NCBI RefSeq assembly: GCF_019655435.1
Contig: NZ_BPFH01000003.1
Span: 186,001 to 250,000 of the forward strand
DNA from: Jannaschia pagri
GTDB taxonomy: Bacteria; Pseudomonadota; Alphaproteobacteria; Rhodobacterales; Rhodobacteraceae
DNA length: 64,000 bases
Direction of reading: 5' to 3'
The notes below the pieces were generated by a model. The model did not search any database, had not been told where the DNA came from, and saw only the letters and a program-made list of their open reading frames with translations. Position numbers and translations under genes: made by a program. Of this stretch, positions 33,800 through 43,355 are shown one piece after another (position 1 is the stretch's first letter; each line of letters opens with the position of its first letter).

Positions 33800-34846
33800 T
33801 TACGGTGCGAGCACGCCGAACCGTTTGTTCACAAGGGCCGCAAAGCCAAACGGACCAGTGCGCACGATCTCTTGCCACGCGCCCCGAGAGCTGTCGGAAT
33901 ACCAGATGTCATCAATGACAATCATCGATTTGGGTGCCAACCAGCCAACAAGGCTCTTGTAGCTGCGCAAGATATTGTCGGCATCGTGTTTGGCATCGAT
34001 GAACGCGAACCCGATTGAAGTGGAGCCGTTCAAGTGTATCGGGAAGGAGTCAAAGCTCTCATTTTTGACAATCCCGGCAGGCGTTATGATGTCTAAGGAC
34101 TTTTGCGCAATATCGGCGTAGTCTGCGATTTCGAAGCTCAGCAAGGACGTATTGTTCACCTTAGCCGCCAAGCCGAGGTACATGGTGGAAATACCAAATC
34201 CAGCACCTGCTTCGACGGTTAAATCCGTCTTTGACTGCAGCGCCAGCTTATAGAGAATTTCGCCATATCGCGGTGGAATCGAGATCTGTTTAGGGTTTAC
34301 CAAACCACCCAGGTCCTTGGTCGTCTCTGGATCGTAAGACCGATGAAGCTGCCTTGGCGCGAGGTGGGACAACATGGTCCGGCGCTCTCGGATGAGTTGC
34401 AGCATCGGATGCTTCGCTGGTCCACGCAGAACCTCTCGAAAGCGGGTTTTGGTCCATGTCTCGGACGTCGTCTTTGCCCAGACGACCGGAACATCTTGGG
34501 TGGTCCCCTGTGCCTTTTTGGGTGCGGCAGCCGCCGACTTGGTTGCGGTAGCTTTCCCGACGGCGGGCGCCTTCGCCGGAGCGGGCCGCGCAGATTTGGC
34601 CGCCGTAGGCTTCGGCTTTGCGGCAACCGTCTTTTTGGCAGCCGGTGTCGGCAAAGCGGCCGTCACCAAAACGTCTTTCGCATCCGTGCCGGGCGCGATC
34701 TCCACCGGTTTCACCGCATCGGTCACAACCAATGTCTCGTCGGAGGTTGTGGCGTTCGCCCCTACCTGCCGCTTCGTAGACTTAGAGGAGGTCCGACGTG
34801 TTCGCGTGGTGGCTTTTGATGCCCCAGCCTTCGGAGATCGTGTCAC
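33800..34846 (-). CDS. Class I SAM methyltransferase with Lys/Ala/Pro-rich N-terminal tail
   Basis: A 348-residue protein starting with GTG. Residues 1-115 are a low-complexity, strongly basic tail rich in Ala, Lys, Pro and Thr, resembling histone H1-like AKP repeats. Residues about 140-348 are a Rossmann methyltransferase of the Methyltransf_24 / O-methyltransferase type: motif I VEAGAGFGIS at 211-220, FAFIDAKHDADNILRSY, and a later SMIVIDDIWYS strand. It begins 14 bases after the 646-residue glycosyltransferase gene and is probably the last gene of an operon with it and the epimerase. The acceptor is unknown; a sugar is likely from context. The tail could bind nucleic acid or acidic polymer; that is speculation. 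Confidence 0.75.
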   Translation of the reverse strand: MTRSPKAGASKATTRTRRTSSKSTKRQVGANATTSDETLVVTDAVKPVEIAPGTDAKDVLVTAALPTPAAKKTVAAKPKPTAAKSARPAPAKAPAVGKATATKSAAAAPKKAQGTTQDVPVVWAKTTSETWTKTRFREVLRGPAKHPMLQLIRERRTMLSHLAPRQLHRSYDPETTKDLGGLVNPKQISIPPRYGEILYKLALQSKTDLTVEAGAGFGISTMYLGLAAKVNNTSLLSFEIADYADIAQKSLDIITPAGIVKNESFDSFPIHLNGSTSIGFAFIDAKHDADNILRSYKSLVGWLAPKSMIVIDDIWYSDSSRGAWQEIVRTGPFGFAALVNKRFGVLAP

Positions 34847-34860
34847 GCTGATATAGCCTT

Positions 34861-36801
34861 TCAGTCGGCGGCAAAGTCACGGGCCCGCATGTACATTTCA
34901 GGGAGCGCCGTAAATGGGGCTGCCTTTAACAGACTTTCCAAGTCTATCTTGTTTCCAATCGGCGTAAAGTCGCCAGTTGAAAAAGTATCGGAAGAGATCT
35001 TGTCAAAGGTCGCCAAATCCACCGGTTTAGGCGGGGTCATTACGCCAACGGATGCGTAATAATCTTTGAACTTAATTCCATCGCCATGGATTTGCTGTTG
35101 GGCATTGGTGACCGTGCCAAGGCAGGCCGGAATGCCGTATGCTTGGGCAATGATAACGCCATGCAGCGACGTAGACACGATCCGCTCGCAGCTGAGCATT
35201 TCATCCAGGAACGCCTCGATCTCATCATATCCCAGGCGACGAATGTCGATCCGACGGATGTCTGGGGACACGTCGAGAGGCGCTTCCTCGTGCTGGAAGT
35301 GCAGGATCAAGCCAGTCTTATGGGTTTTCTTGACGTCAGGGCGGTACAGGATCGGCAGGAACCATCCAGCGTCGCCATAGACCTCCGGACAGGTCCCACC
35401 GTTCCGCAGCACCAGGTCCCGCGTGTAGGGACCCCGCACGGCATGATAGACCGCATCGGGCGCGAGCGTGTCGTTTTCATGTGGGGATCCACTGCCCCAA
35501 ACTGGGGTGCCGGATTTGGCCCATTTGATCACCGACCCGATGGCACACATGCCAACACCGCGCGGCGCAAACTTGGGCGGGCGACCGGTCAGCTTTTCGA
35601 CAATGTACGGGTTAATAATGTCACCCAGATTGCCGGGATGGGGTTCTTCCCACCAAAAGAGCTTGACCCGGTCCGCATCGGGAATCGAAGCCGCTTCGGC
35701 GCGGCGGTCCAGCGAGAACCGGAACAGCCGACTGCGCGCAAACGCAATGACTTTGGCGTCACCCGTCTCCTTGATCTGCTCAAAGACCGCATCCGCTTCG
35801 GCCCATTTCTTCGCCGCCAGAGCCTCGATCAATTGAAAGCGCAATGCATAAGGCCGCAGGACAGGCATCTCCAGCCCGGACTCCAACCGCGCGGCAAGCT
35901 TATCCTTCAGCTTGGCGCGCTTTAGGATATCCAGAAGCTTCAGATACGTCTTCAAGTCGGTCGGATCGAGGTCGACCATATATTCCAACAAGAAGATGGC
36001 ATGGGGACGTCCGGCGACAGTCGACGCCTTCTTGATCACTTCATTGAGGACGAGACGCTGAGCATCGGGCGCCAGGCCACGCGCCACGTGTTGGCGCACC
36101 TTGCCTTTGAACTCATTCACGTTGCCGCTGTCACCATGCCGGAACAGCGCATCATCGTGGTCTTCGTCGCCGGGCTTTAGAATGTCTTTGGGTGACAGAA
36201 GCAGCAATCGCGGCTGTGCCTCGGACGTCCGAAAGGCTTCCTCCAGGATGAAATCATCGGTGTAGGCACCATCGTTTTCTGCTTCGACCCGCGCGGTATC
36301 TTCCAGCAGAGCAATCGTCGCGGGCGTGTAGCGGAACATCAAATAGCCGGGGTGGAACGTCCGCGCCAGAAGCGCCGGGTTGAACTGCGGCATATACTTG
36401 AAGTTCCGCATGAACAGGCCGATGTCGAACGCACCCTCGGCCAAATCGTTCAAGTTCTTCAAAAGGATCGAATCCACGTCGACCCACATGATGGTGCTCT
36501 TATGCTTGTGGAGCATCTCACGATAGAAAGACACCTTCCGGCGGCAGATGCTCGCCCAGTCATCGTCGGGGCCCAGCGTGATGGGGGCAATGTCATGGGC
36601 CATCCCCAGACGATCACACTGCTGCCGGAGTTCGACGGCCTTTTCCTCGTAGTACCCACCTTCCGTATAGAAGCTGACCAAGGTCAGAGGTGGCGTTGCT
36701 TTCGCCTCTTCGACGACCTCAGGGGTCGGCGCCGGAGCCGGGGAAACAAAACTGTTCAGAAAGGAAAAGAACTTAGATCTAGGTGTTGTAATCGTTGCCA
36801 T
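34861..36801 (-). CDS. Glycosyltransferase-like / polysaccharide pyruvyltransferase protein
   Basis: A 646-residue paralogue of residues 410-1014 of the gene at 30669, without the GT2 domain. An N-terminal transferase-like domain (about 38-235) has Asp108-Val-Asp110 in TIMWVDVDSILL, FHPGYLMF and a shared ALFRHGDSGNV end. A helical spacer (about 240-370) follows. The pyruvyltransferase-like domain (about 375-570) has LFWWEEPHPGNLGDI, VRGPYTRDLVLRNGG, STSLHGVIIAQAYGIP and IHGDGIKFKDYYASVG. The first 37 residues include a Pro/Ala-rich stretch. It lies in a leftward operon after the UDP-sugar epimerase and before a methyltransferase. Cytoplasmic location is inferred because no signal peptide is seen. 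Confidence 0.82.
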   Translation of the reverse strand: MATITTPRSKFFSFLNSFVSPAPAPTPEVVEEAKATPPLTLVSFYTEGGYYEEKAVELRQQCDRLGMAHDIAPITLGPDDDWASICRRKVSFYREMLHKHKSTIMWVDVDSILLKNLNDLAEGAFDIGLFMRNFKYMPQFNPALLARTFHPGYLMFRYTPATIALLEDTARVEAENDGAYTDDFILEEAFRTSEAQPRLLLLSPKDILKPGDEDHDDALFRHGDSGNVNEFKGKVRQHVARGLAPDAQRLVLNEVIKKASTVAGRPHAIFLLEYMVDLDPTDLKTYLKLLDILKRAKLKDKLAARLESGLEMPVLRPYALRFQLIEALAAKKWAEADAVFEQIKETGDAKVIAFARSRLFRFSLDRRAEAASIPDADRVKLFWWEEPHPGNLGDIINPYIVEKLTGRPPKFAPRGVGMCAIGSVIKWAKSGTPVWGSGSPHENDTLAPDAVYHAVRGPYTRDLVLRNGGTCPEVYGDAGWFLPILYRPDVKKTHKTGLILHFQHEEAPLDVSPDIRRIDIRRLGYDEIEAFLDEMLSCERIVSTSLHGVIIAQAYGIPACLGTVTNAQQQIHGDGIKFKDYYASVGVMTPPKPVDLATFDKISSDTFSTGDFTPIGNKIDLESLLKAAPFTALPEMYMRARDFAAD

Positions 36802-36954
36802 CAGGAGCCCCCACAGCGTAATCGCGTCTGGGAAGCGCCTTACCGAACTTTGTCCCTGTTCGCCAGGGGGGCGCCTTGGCGCCGGTGCTCCTTCGCCTAG
36901 AAATCATGCAGTGAAACCTGGTCGACGGGGCCATCTGCGCCCAGCTGTACCGGA

Positions 36955-38034
36955 TCAGCCGGCCTGACTGGCCTCTCCGCTGCGCCACATGCTCCACCAC
37001 TTGATGAACTCCGCAACGCCCTGCCGATGGTCGGTCTGGGGTTTGAAGCCCGTCAAACGCTGCAACAGCGATGTGTCGGCCCAAGTGGCAAGAACCTCGC
37101 CGGGCTGCGCGGGTAGCATCGTTTTGCGCGCCTCGATGCCCATCGCGTCTTCGAGCGCGCGAATGAACGCCATCAGCGGGACCGGGGAGCCGTTGCCGAT
37201 ATTCACAACCCTGTAGGGTGCAACGGTGCTCAGACTGTCCCAATCCGACACACTACCATCTTTGGGGCGTTCTGGCGGGCGCTCGACAAGCAAGCCAATC
37301 GCCTGAACAAGGTCGTCAATGTACGTGAAGTCCCGCTCCATCTGGCCGTGATTGTGCACGTTGATTGCGCGGCCGTGGGCCATCGCTTCGGCAAAGGAAA
37401 ACAGCGCCATATCCGGCCGACCCCAGGGTCCATAGACCGTGAAAAATCGGAACATCGTGACGGGGATGTCGTGCAGATGGGCGTAGACATGGCCCAGATC
37501 CTCGACCGCCTTTTTGGTTGCCCCATAGACATTCAGCGGTGTGTCCGTCCGATGCACCTCGCGGAAGGGCATTTCGGTGTTGGCACCGTAAACGGAGGAA
37601 GAGGACGCCACCAAAAGATGTCGCACGCGGTGCCGCTTGGCAGCCTCCAAAACGTTGAAGCTCCCGGTGATGTTGGCGTCCATGTAGGCCCGCGGCACAT
37701 CGAGGGAATGGCGCACGCCGGCCTGGGCCGCCAGGTGGACAATCACATCCGGCGCGGCCTGGTCGATGGCCGCATCCAACGCCTCCCGGTCTTCGAGACG
37801 CACATGCGTTGCAGAGAACCCGGGGATTTGCGCCAGCATCGCGTGGCGCCGCCGCTTCAATGAGACGTCGTAGTAGTCGGTCATCCCATCGATGCCGTGC
37901 ACGCTGTGCCCTTGGGACAAGAGCAGACGGCTCAGGTGAAACCCGATGAAACCAGCGGAGCCAGTAACAACGATCCGTGCCCCGTTGGGACCGGGACGTG
38001 GGCCAATAGCGGTGATCGTGGCGGAGCGGTCCAT
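36955..38034 (-). CDS. NAD-dependent epimerase, UDP-glucuronate 4-epimerase-like
   Basis: Extended short-chain dehydrogenase of 359 residues; the ATG at 38034 is preferred over a TTG one codon earlier. The NAD-binding motif GSAGFIG is at residues 25-31, YDVSLKRRR and LAAQAGVRHSLDVP match UDP-glucuronate 4-epimerases, SSSSVYG supplies the catalytic Ser/Thr and VYGATKKA (Tyr near 168, Lys four later) the catalytic pair. FTVYGPWGRPDMALF follows. It would convert UDP-glucuronate to UDP-galacturonate for a surface polymer. It is the first gene of the leftward set with 34861 and 33800, separated by a 153-base gap that contains a small GGCGCC/GGCGCC hairpin. Confidence 0.9.
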   Translation of the reverse strand: MDRSATITAIGPRPGPNGARIVVTGSAGFIGFHLSRLLLSQGHSVHGIDGMTDYYDVSLKRRRHAMLAQIPGFSATHVRLEDREALDAAIDQAAPDVIVHLAAQAGVRHSLDVPRAYMDANITGSFNVLEAAKRHRVRHLLVASSSSVYGANTEMPFREVHRTDTPLNVYGATKKAVEDLGHVYAHLHDIPVTMFRFFTVYGPWGRPDMALFSFAEAMAHGRAINVHNHGQMERDFTYIDDLVQAIGLLVERPPERPKDGSVSDWDSLSTVAPYRVVNIGNGSPVPLMAFIRALEDAMGIEARKTMLPAQPGEVLATWADTSLLQRLTGFKPQTDHRQGVAEFIKWWSMWRSGEASQAG

Positions 38035-38157
38035 CAAGGCTGCCTTTGTTTCAATCGCGGCGGTTCCTTACCGTAACGCCGGAATCGTCTCCAAAGATGA
38101 AACAAAAGCGCCCTTCACGTGGCACCGGCGAAGAATCTCCGACCTTCGCGGGGATTT

Positions 38158-38183
38158 GGGCTCGGGCAGAGCTGCCCGAACCC
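38158..38183 (-). terminator. Hairpin after the last RTX gene
   Basis: Bases 38158-38169 and 38172-38183 form a 12-bp stem with one imperfect (G-U in the leftward RNA or C-A) position. It lies 17 bases after the stop of the RTX gene at 38200. There is no T-run, so it may be an mRNA-stabilising or weak termination structure. Confidence 0.55.
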
Positions 38184-38199
38184 CTGTTATGCGGCGCGA

Positions 38200-40374
38200 T
38201 CAGGCAAACAGGAAATCGTCTGCCGTGATCGTGGCCACGCCGTTCTGGTTGATAAGACGGATCGAGTCGGACATCCCAGCCGCCGTGATCACAAGGTCGG
38301 ACCCATCAATGGTCACCGTCAGGTCACCAAAGCCCGTAACCGCTGGCAGCAGGCGGAAGTTGATCAAGTCGGTGCCGTCCTGGAAGTCGTTGATCTGATC
38401 GTCGCCCCACATGGCCTCAAAGACGAACTGGTCCGCGCCGGCGCCACCGATCAACTCGTCATTGCCGGTCCCGCCATAGAGCAAGTCAGCGGCCAGGCCG
38501 CCATCGAGGTAGTCGTCGCTAGCTCCGCCAAACAGGCGGTTCCCACCGTCGGACCCGACAATGCGGTCGTTGAACGACGAGCCAACAACCCGTTCGATTG
38601 AAATCAACTGGTCACCATCGGAGAACCCACCGGAGGTGAAGCCCGTGCCAAGGTTTACGATCACACGCGCCATAGAGAGGCTGTAATCGGCGGTATCGGC
38701 CCCGCTGCCACCGTTCAGGGTGTCGTTGCCAGAACCCGACAGCAGAATGTCTTCGCCACCTTCACCCCGTAGCTGGTTGTTACCCGCGTTCGCAGTGATG
38801 CGGTTTGCGCCGGATGAGCCCACCAGAACGTCGTTGAAAGTCGATCCAACGAGATTCTCAAAGCCCGTTGCCGAATCTCCGGCGGCGTATCCATTGGCAA
38901 AGAACCCAACACCCAAATTGACCGTCACCCGGCCGTCGGAAAAGGCGTAGTTCAGAATATCCGTGCCGGCGCCGCCGTCCAGGGTATCTGCACCAGAGCC
39001 GGCGAACACTTGATCATCGCCTGACCCAAGATCAACGTTTTGGCCCTCGCCTTGCACGTTATTCGCGATGACGAGGTCGTCGCCGGTACCGGCGCGCACG
39101 AGGTTCATCCCCTCAGACGCCAAAATTTGGTCGTTACCGGTGCCGCCATCAAGCATGTCGTTGCCGGTTCCACCGTTCAAAACGTCATCGTTTGCGCCAC
39201 CGTGCAGCCAGTCGTTTCCTTGCCCCCCTGCGAGCGTATCTTCACCGCTGCTGCCAAAGAGTTTGTCATCCCCTTCGTTTCCAACGAGGCTGTCATCCCC
39301 CGCGAAGCCATGAAGGTCGTTATCGGCGATATTGCCGACCAGGGTATTGCTCCCGCCGTTACCTGCGCCACGCGTCGCGGTTTGGCCCAAAAGCGTCAGG
39401 TTCTCGATTGAGCTGTTCAACAGGCGATAGCTGACGGTGGACAGGACAGCATCGACCCCACCTGAAGGAAGGGTGCTCTCACCGATCTCAATAGACGTAT
39501 CCGACACGATGTAGGTGTCGTTACCGGCCTCACCGTACACGATCCCGCTGATCACACCATCGCGCGTGTCGATCGTGTCATTCCCGGACCCGAGCCGGAC
39601 ATCCCCGATCAACGTCCCCGTATTGACCACGAGGTCATCGCCGCCTTCTATCTCAATGGACTCGTCTTTACCTTGAATTGTCCCGCTGTTGAACAATTCA
39701 ACATCACCGTTCCGGTCGAATTCGACACCCGAGGCGTCGGCGATAATCATCCCGCTGTTCTGGAAGATGGAGTCACCAGTTCCATTCGCTACGCGGACTG
39801 CATTCGACTCCGTGGAAGAAATCGAGCCCGTGTTGATGTAGCTTGCTTCGATCGTCGCGGTGCTATCGAAGAGAATTTCAACGCCTTCACCTTGGGCGAA
39901 AATTTCACCCGAGTTGAAGAAATCCACATCACCCGCACCGACATTGGCGTAGATAGCCTCGCCCGAGAAAGAATTGATCCGACCTGCATTGTTCAAAAAG
40001 AAGTTTGCAAATCCATCGGTGTCGTTAAACTCAACCGCGCGGTCATTGGTGCTGCTGATTGTCCCCTCGTTAAACAGAGAGAACAAGGTCGCAACGTCGA
40101 TGTCCAGCACGCCGCCTGACGGATTTTCGGCGGTGATGAAGGCGCCCTGTCCGACCTGCATCTCAAACACGGAGCCGTTGGCATCCACGGCGGCAAACCC
40201 GCCGCCTCGTGTGTTGAGGTAGCCAAGAACAGTCAGCCAGTTCGTTCCCGTCGTAGCCTCCACCGCGTCGGCACCCGTTACGCTGAGTCCGGCGTTGGGC
40301 GCGATAAAGCCCTGCTCGGACCCAATAAGCGTCCGTGCCGTGGTCGATCCGCCAAAAAGTGTAAAGTCGGCCAT
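38200..40374 (-). CDS. RTX calcium-binding secreted protein with N-terminal beta-helix-like region
   Basis: A 724-residue acidic protein. The start is MADFTLFGGS at 40374, with a run of Gs five bases upstream; the frame is open 24 codons further but with implausible sequence. Residues about 100-290 carry repeated NxGxI turns (LFNEGTI, LNNAGRI, FNSGEIF, INTGSI, FQNSGMI, FNSGTI), as in beta-solenoid proteins. Residues about 340-680 are RTX GGxGxDxxx repeats in several blocks, with intervening VTVNLGVGF-type strands. The C-terminus (ITADDFLFA) is a typical type I secretion ending. It lacks the C-terminal module shared by the four RTX genes upstream. Function beyond calcium-stabilised surface or extracellular protein is unknown. 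Confidence 0.85.
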   Translation of the reverse strand: MADFTLFGGSTTARTLIGSEQGFIAPNAGLSVTGADAVEATTGTNWLTVLGYLNTRGGGFAAVDANGSVFEMQVGQGAFITAENPSGGVLDIDVATLFSLFNEGTISSTNDRAVEFNDTDGFANFFLNNAGRINSFSGEAIYANVGAGDVDFFNSGEIFAQGEGVEILFDSTATIEASYINTGSISSTESNAVRVANGTGDSIFQNSGMIIADASGVEFDRNGDVELFNSGTIQGKDESIEIEGGDDLVVNTGTLIGDVRLGSGNDTIDTRDGVISGIVYGEAGNDTYIVSDTSIEIGESTLPSGGVDAVLSTVSYRLLNSSIENLTLLGQTATRGAGNGGSNTLVGNIADNDLHGFAGDDSLVGNEGDDKLFGSSGEDTLAGGQGNDWLHGGANDDVLNGGTGNDMLDGGTGNDQILASEGMNLVRAGTGDDLVIANNVQGEGQNVDLGSGDDQVFAGSGADTLDGGAGTDILNYAFSDGRVTVNLGVGFFANGYAAGDSATGFENLVGSTFNDVLVGSSGANRITANAGNNQLRGEGGEDILLSGSGNDTLNGGSGADTADYSLSMARVIVNLGTGFTSGGFSDGDQLISIERVVGSSFNDRIVGSDGGNRLFGGASDDYLDGGLAADLLYGGTGNDELIGGAGADQFVFEAMWGDDQINDFQDGTDLINFRLLPAVTGFGDLTVTIDGSDLVITAAGMSDSIRLINQNGVATITADDFLFA

Positions 40375-40528
40375 GAAAGCCCCCCCGATCAAATCTTGTG
40401 TCACGAAACAGGTGACGCATGGCACGCACTCTTCTTGGCGAACCAAGCCCCCCTTACGTGGCGACAGCAGACGCGAACTGCCCCCTACGGGTCAATGGTG
40501 GAATACCGGTAGTTCCTGGCGGAACCCG

Positions 40529-43114
40529 TCAGAACAGCAAGATGTCATCGCCATCGAGGGGGCCGCCGCCTTCGATCACGGCCACGACCGCGCTAGATCT
40601 TGGACCTGGCGCGCCATCTCGGTCGATACTCAGCTCACCGGTGGTGGTGTCGTACCGGAACGCACCGAACGTCAGCGCATTCTCAACCTGTTGCGCGGTC
40701 ACCCGGCGCACCGTGACACCCTCGGCGCCCAGACCAAAGATCTGATCGTCAAACACCAGAAAGTCATCGGCGCTGAAATCCGTGATCCGAGTCGGTCCGG
40801 CAGCATCATCCGCTTGAAAGACGAAGTAATCCCGACCGTCCCCTCCGGTCAGCGTATCCTCGCCTCCGCCTCCGATGAGGATGTTGCTGCTGCTGTTGCC
40901 CGTGATGTCCGTGGCATACCGATTGCCCGTCACCTGTAGATCGCCATCGGCGCGCAAAATCACGCTCTCGATTTCTGCCTGGCGAAGATCAACATCCACG
41001 GTCGAGATCACCTGATCCACACCATTGCCTTCGCCTTCGAGCACCAGGTCATCCACATGGTCAACAACATAGGTGTCGTCGCCCAGCCCACCGTCCATAC
41101 GGTCTTCGCCCTGCTCTCCGACGAGGCTGTCATCTCCGACGCCGCCGGCCAGGGTATCTTTGCCGGCGCCGCCCAAAAGCGTGTCGTCGCCACCGCGACC
41201 TCTCAACTCGTCAGCGCCCCTGCCTGCCTGAACGAAATTGTCAGCGTCGCTTCCCCGGAGTTCTAGAAAACCATCGCCTGCATCCACGGTAAGGTCTTCG
41301 ACGCTAGACATGAGGATCGTTTGAGCGGGCAGCCGAAAATCGGTGAGGACGGTCTCCTCCATAAAGATGGCGACACGCCCCCCGTCCTGGTTGATCGTGA
41401 CGATATCGCGTCCTAACCCGCCGTCGACAATCATATCCAATCCGGGGTCGATGATGCGAATGCGGTCGTTGTTATCACCACCACTTAGGGTGTCATTGCC
41501 AGACTGGCTTTCGAGGACATCGTCGGAAGCGCCGCCGAAAAGCTCGTTATTGCCGTCGCGGCTGCGGAGCGTATCCGACCCCTCGCCCCCATCCAAAGAG
41601 TTAAAGCCACTGGCTGCCTCTAGGATGTCGTCGCCATCTCCGCCTTCGAGACGGTCAGAGCCGTTCCCAGACAGCAGGAGATCGTCGCCGCTCTCGCCAC
41701 GCAGCCGGTCATCGCCATCACCCCCCCGCAGGGTGTCTCGACCGTCTCCGCCCAACAAAACATCGGTGCCGCCCTCACCGCGCAGATCATCATTGCCGCC
41801 AAGGCCGCGAAATTCGTTCCTACCTGCGCTGCCGATCAGGGTGTCGTTAAACTCTCTCGTGCCCCATAGACCGTCGATGTTGCGCAAACTGTCCGTGAAG
41901 GCTGTGCCGTCGTAGGACCCACGAACAACTGCCGCTTGCGGATCGGAGAGATCTGCGAAAAGGCCACGATCCATGCGGGACGCGTTATAACGGACGATAT
42001 CGAAGGCCTCTCCGCCGCCATCTATGGTATCATTCCCGCCCAGAGGGCTAATTAACTCCTCCCCATCGGCGCGCCCGACCAAACTGTCTGCAAAAGATGT
42101 TGCACCAATATCGATAAAGCTCTGACTGACATCTCCGGTAATCGTAATCTGGTCTCTTGCGCCATACCCGTCGCGGGCTACCACCCCGGTGTCCAAATTT
42201 ACCGAGATCCCACTCTGCAAAGGCGTCGGCAACAGCGCGTCAAAAGAGAGTAACAGGTAATTGTTGTCGCCACTAATCGTCACGGAAATAGTATCATTTC
42301 CCGGACCTGGCGCAATGAGAGCGTCTGAGTCAGGTCCGCCAGTATAGACGAAGCGATCGTTGAAGGGCGTTCCCAGCAGCCCAAACCCACGTCCGTTGAA
42401 ATCGAGTGCGGATGCCACGTTCAGCAGTGTATCCGTCCCCTCGGCGGTCACGATACTGCCGGTATTCGCCACTCCGTCCACCAGAAAGGACGCACCTCCA
42501 GGCAGTACCTGATAGACAAGAATTACACCGTTGTCTTGCGGCCGCTGACCTTCCGGAAGAGCAAAATCAATCGTATCGCTGCCAGGGGTTGCGACCACGA
42601 AATCGAAGCCCGACCCGGGGACGATAGAGTCATTTCCCAGCGTCCCAAGGAGCTCATCACCGACGTCGGAACCAATAACGGTCGCCGGTCCACTCAATAT
42701 CGAGAAGATCTCACTATCTACGACCGAACCGTTTTCTCCGCTTCCGTCGAAGGTGATCGGTCCGGCAAAGATACCTCTTAGGGGGGCAGGATTACCTCCG
42801 CTAAAGGCGTTGATCGCCGACACAAAATCAGAGACGCGAATCCCGTCTCGGAAAACGATCTCGCCTTCGGCCTGCCGGAAGCCAGAAAGCTGCCGCACCT
42901 CCAAAGAAATCAAGGTCCCATCCGTTACGAGGGATTGACCAGGATCAAAGTTCACATCCGTATTGAGGTCCAAAAATAGACCCCGAAACCCGTTCTTTAT
43001 GACCAAATCGCTTGAAAGGAGGGCATCTCTCTCAACCCGAAAACCCGAAGGTGACGTAAAGGCCGCAAGGAGTAAATTCTCTGGCCCGCCCAAATGGATA
43101 ATCGTCGTCGACAC
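40529..43114 (-). CDS. RTX calcium-binding secreted protein, shared C-terminal module
   Basis: An 861-residue protein. The GTG at 43114 is chosen because GGAG lies seven bases upstream; a TTG two codons earlier is the alternative. The N-terminal half (about 1-400) has no domain I can name; it includes FDFVVATPGSDTIDFALPEG-like segments suggestive of degenerate RTX units. Residues about 400-560 and 620-720 hold clear GGxGxDxxx arrays. The last 190 residues match the paralogues downstream of the metalloprotease gene (SNILIGGGGEDTLTGGDG, then ITDFSADDFLVFDDQIFGLG, GAFRYDTTTGELSIDRDG and the end GDDILLF). Export by a type I system is inferred; no transporter is nearby. Confidence 0.85.
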   Translation of the reverse strand: MSTTIIHLGGPENLLLAAFTSPSGFRVERDALLSSDLVIKNGFRGLFLDLNTDVNFDPGQSLVTDGTLISLEVRQLSGFRQAEGEIVFRDGIRVSDFVSAINAFSGGNPAPLRGIFAGPITFDGSGENGSVVDSEIFSILSGPATVIGSDVGDELLGTLGNDSIVPGSGFDFVVATPGSDTIDFALPEGQRPQDNGVILVYQVLPGGASFLVDGVANTGSIVTAEGTDTLLNVASALDFNGRGFGLLGTPFNDRFVYTGGPDSDALIAPGPGNDTISVTISGDNNYLLLSFDALLPTPLQSGISVNLDTGVVARDGYGARDQITITGDVSQSFIDIGATSFADSLVGRADGEELISPLGGNDTIDGGGEAFDIVRYNASRMDRGLFADLSDPQAAVVRGSYDGTAFTDSLRNIDGLWGTREFNDTLIGSAGRNEFRGLGGNDDLRGEGGTDVLLGGDGRDTLRGGDGDDRLRGESGDDLLLSGNGSDRLEGGDGDDILEAASGFNSLDGGEGSDTLRSRDGNNELFGGASDDVLESQSGNDTLSGGDNNDRIRIIDPGLDMIVDGGLGRDIVTINQDGGRVAIFMEETVLTDFRLPAQTILMSSVEDLTVDAGDGFLELRGSDADNFVQAGRGADELRGRGGDDTLLGGAGKDTLAGGVGDDSLVGEQGEDRMDGGLGDDTYVVDHVDDLVLEGEGNGVDQVISTVDVDLRQAEIESVILRADGDLQVTGNRYATDITGNSSSNILIGGGGEDTLTGGDGRDYFVFQADDAAGPTRITDFSADDFLVFDDQIFGLGAEGVTVRRVTAQQVENALTFGAFRYDTTTGELSIDRDGAPGPRSSAVVAVIEGGGPLDGDDILLF

Positions 43115-43355
43115 AAGCAAACTCCAGAACGCTCAATTTGCGATCAGGTATTCGCAATCTCGGTCTAGAGGCAAGCCACGACGGGGCAAACGGACGGTCT
43201 TTATAATCCCCACGTATTAAAACACATCGGTGCAACGCCCAAGCCTCACAGCGCGGCACCGCTAGATAACACGGCAAGCCGCTCACATGCCCGAGATTTA
43301 AGCGCAGAACTAGCGGCCAGCCCGCACGCCATGGGGCGCACGGGCGCGCCGGAGG

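Noticed and set aside
40512-40525. GTTCC/GGAAC hairpin after the RTX gene at 40529
   Set aside because: Only five base pairs and no T-run on the transcript side; too weak to call a terminator.
43115-43355. TTATAA-like element as a promoter for the RTX gene starting at 43114
   Set aside because: A -10-like sequence occurs near 43201-43206 but no -35 at proper spacing was found.
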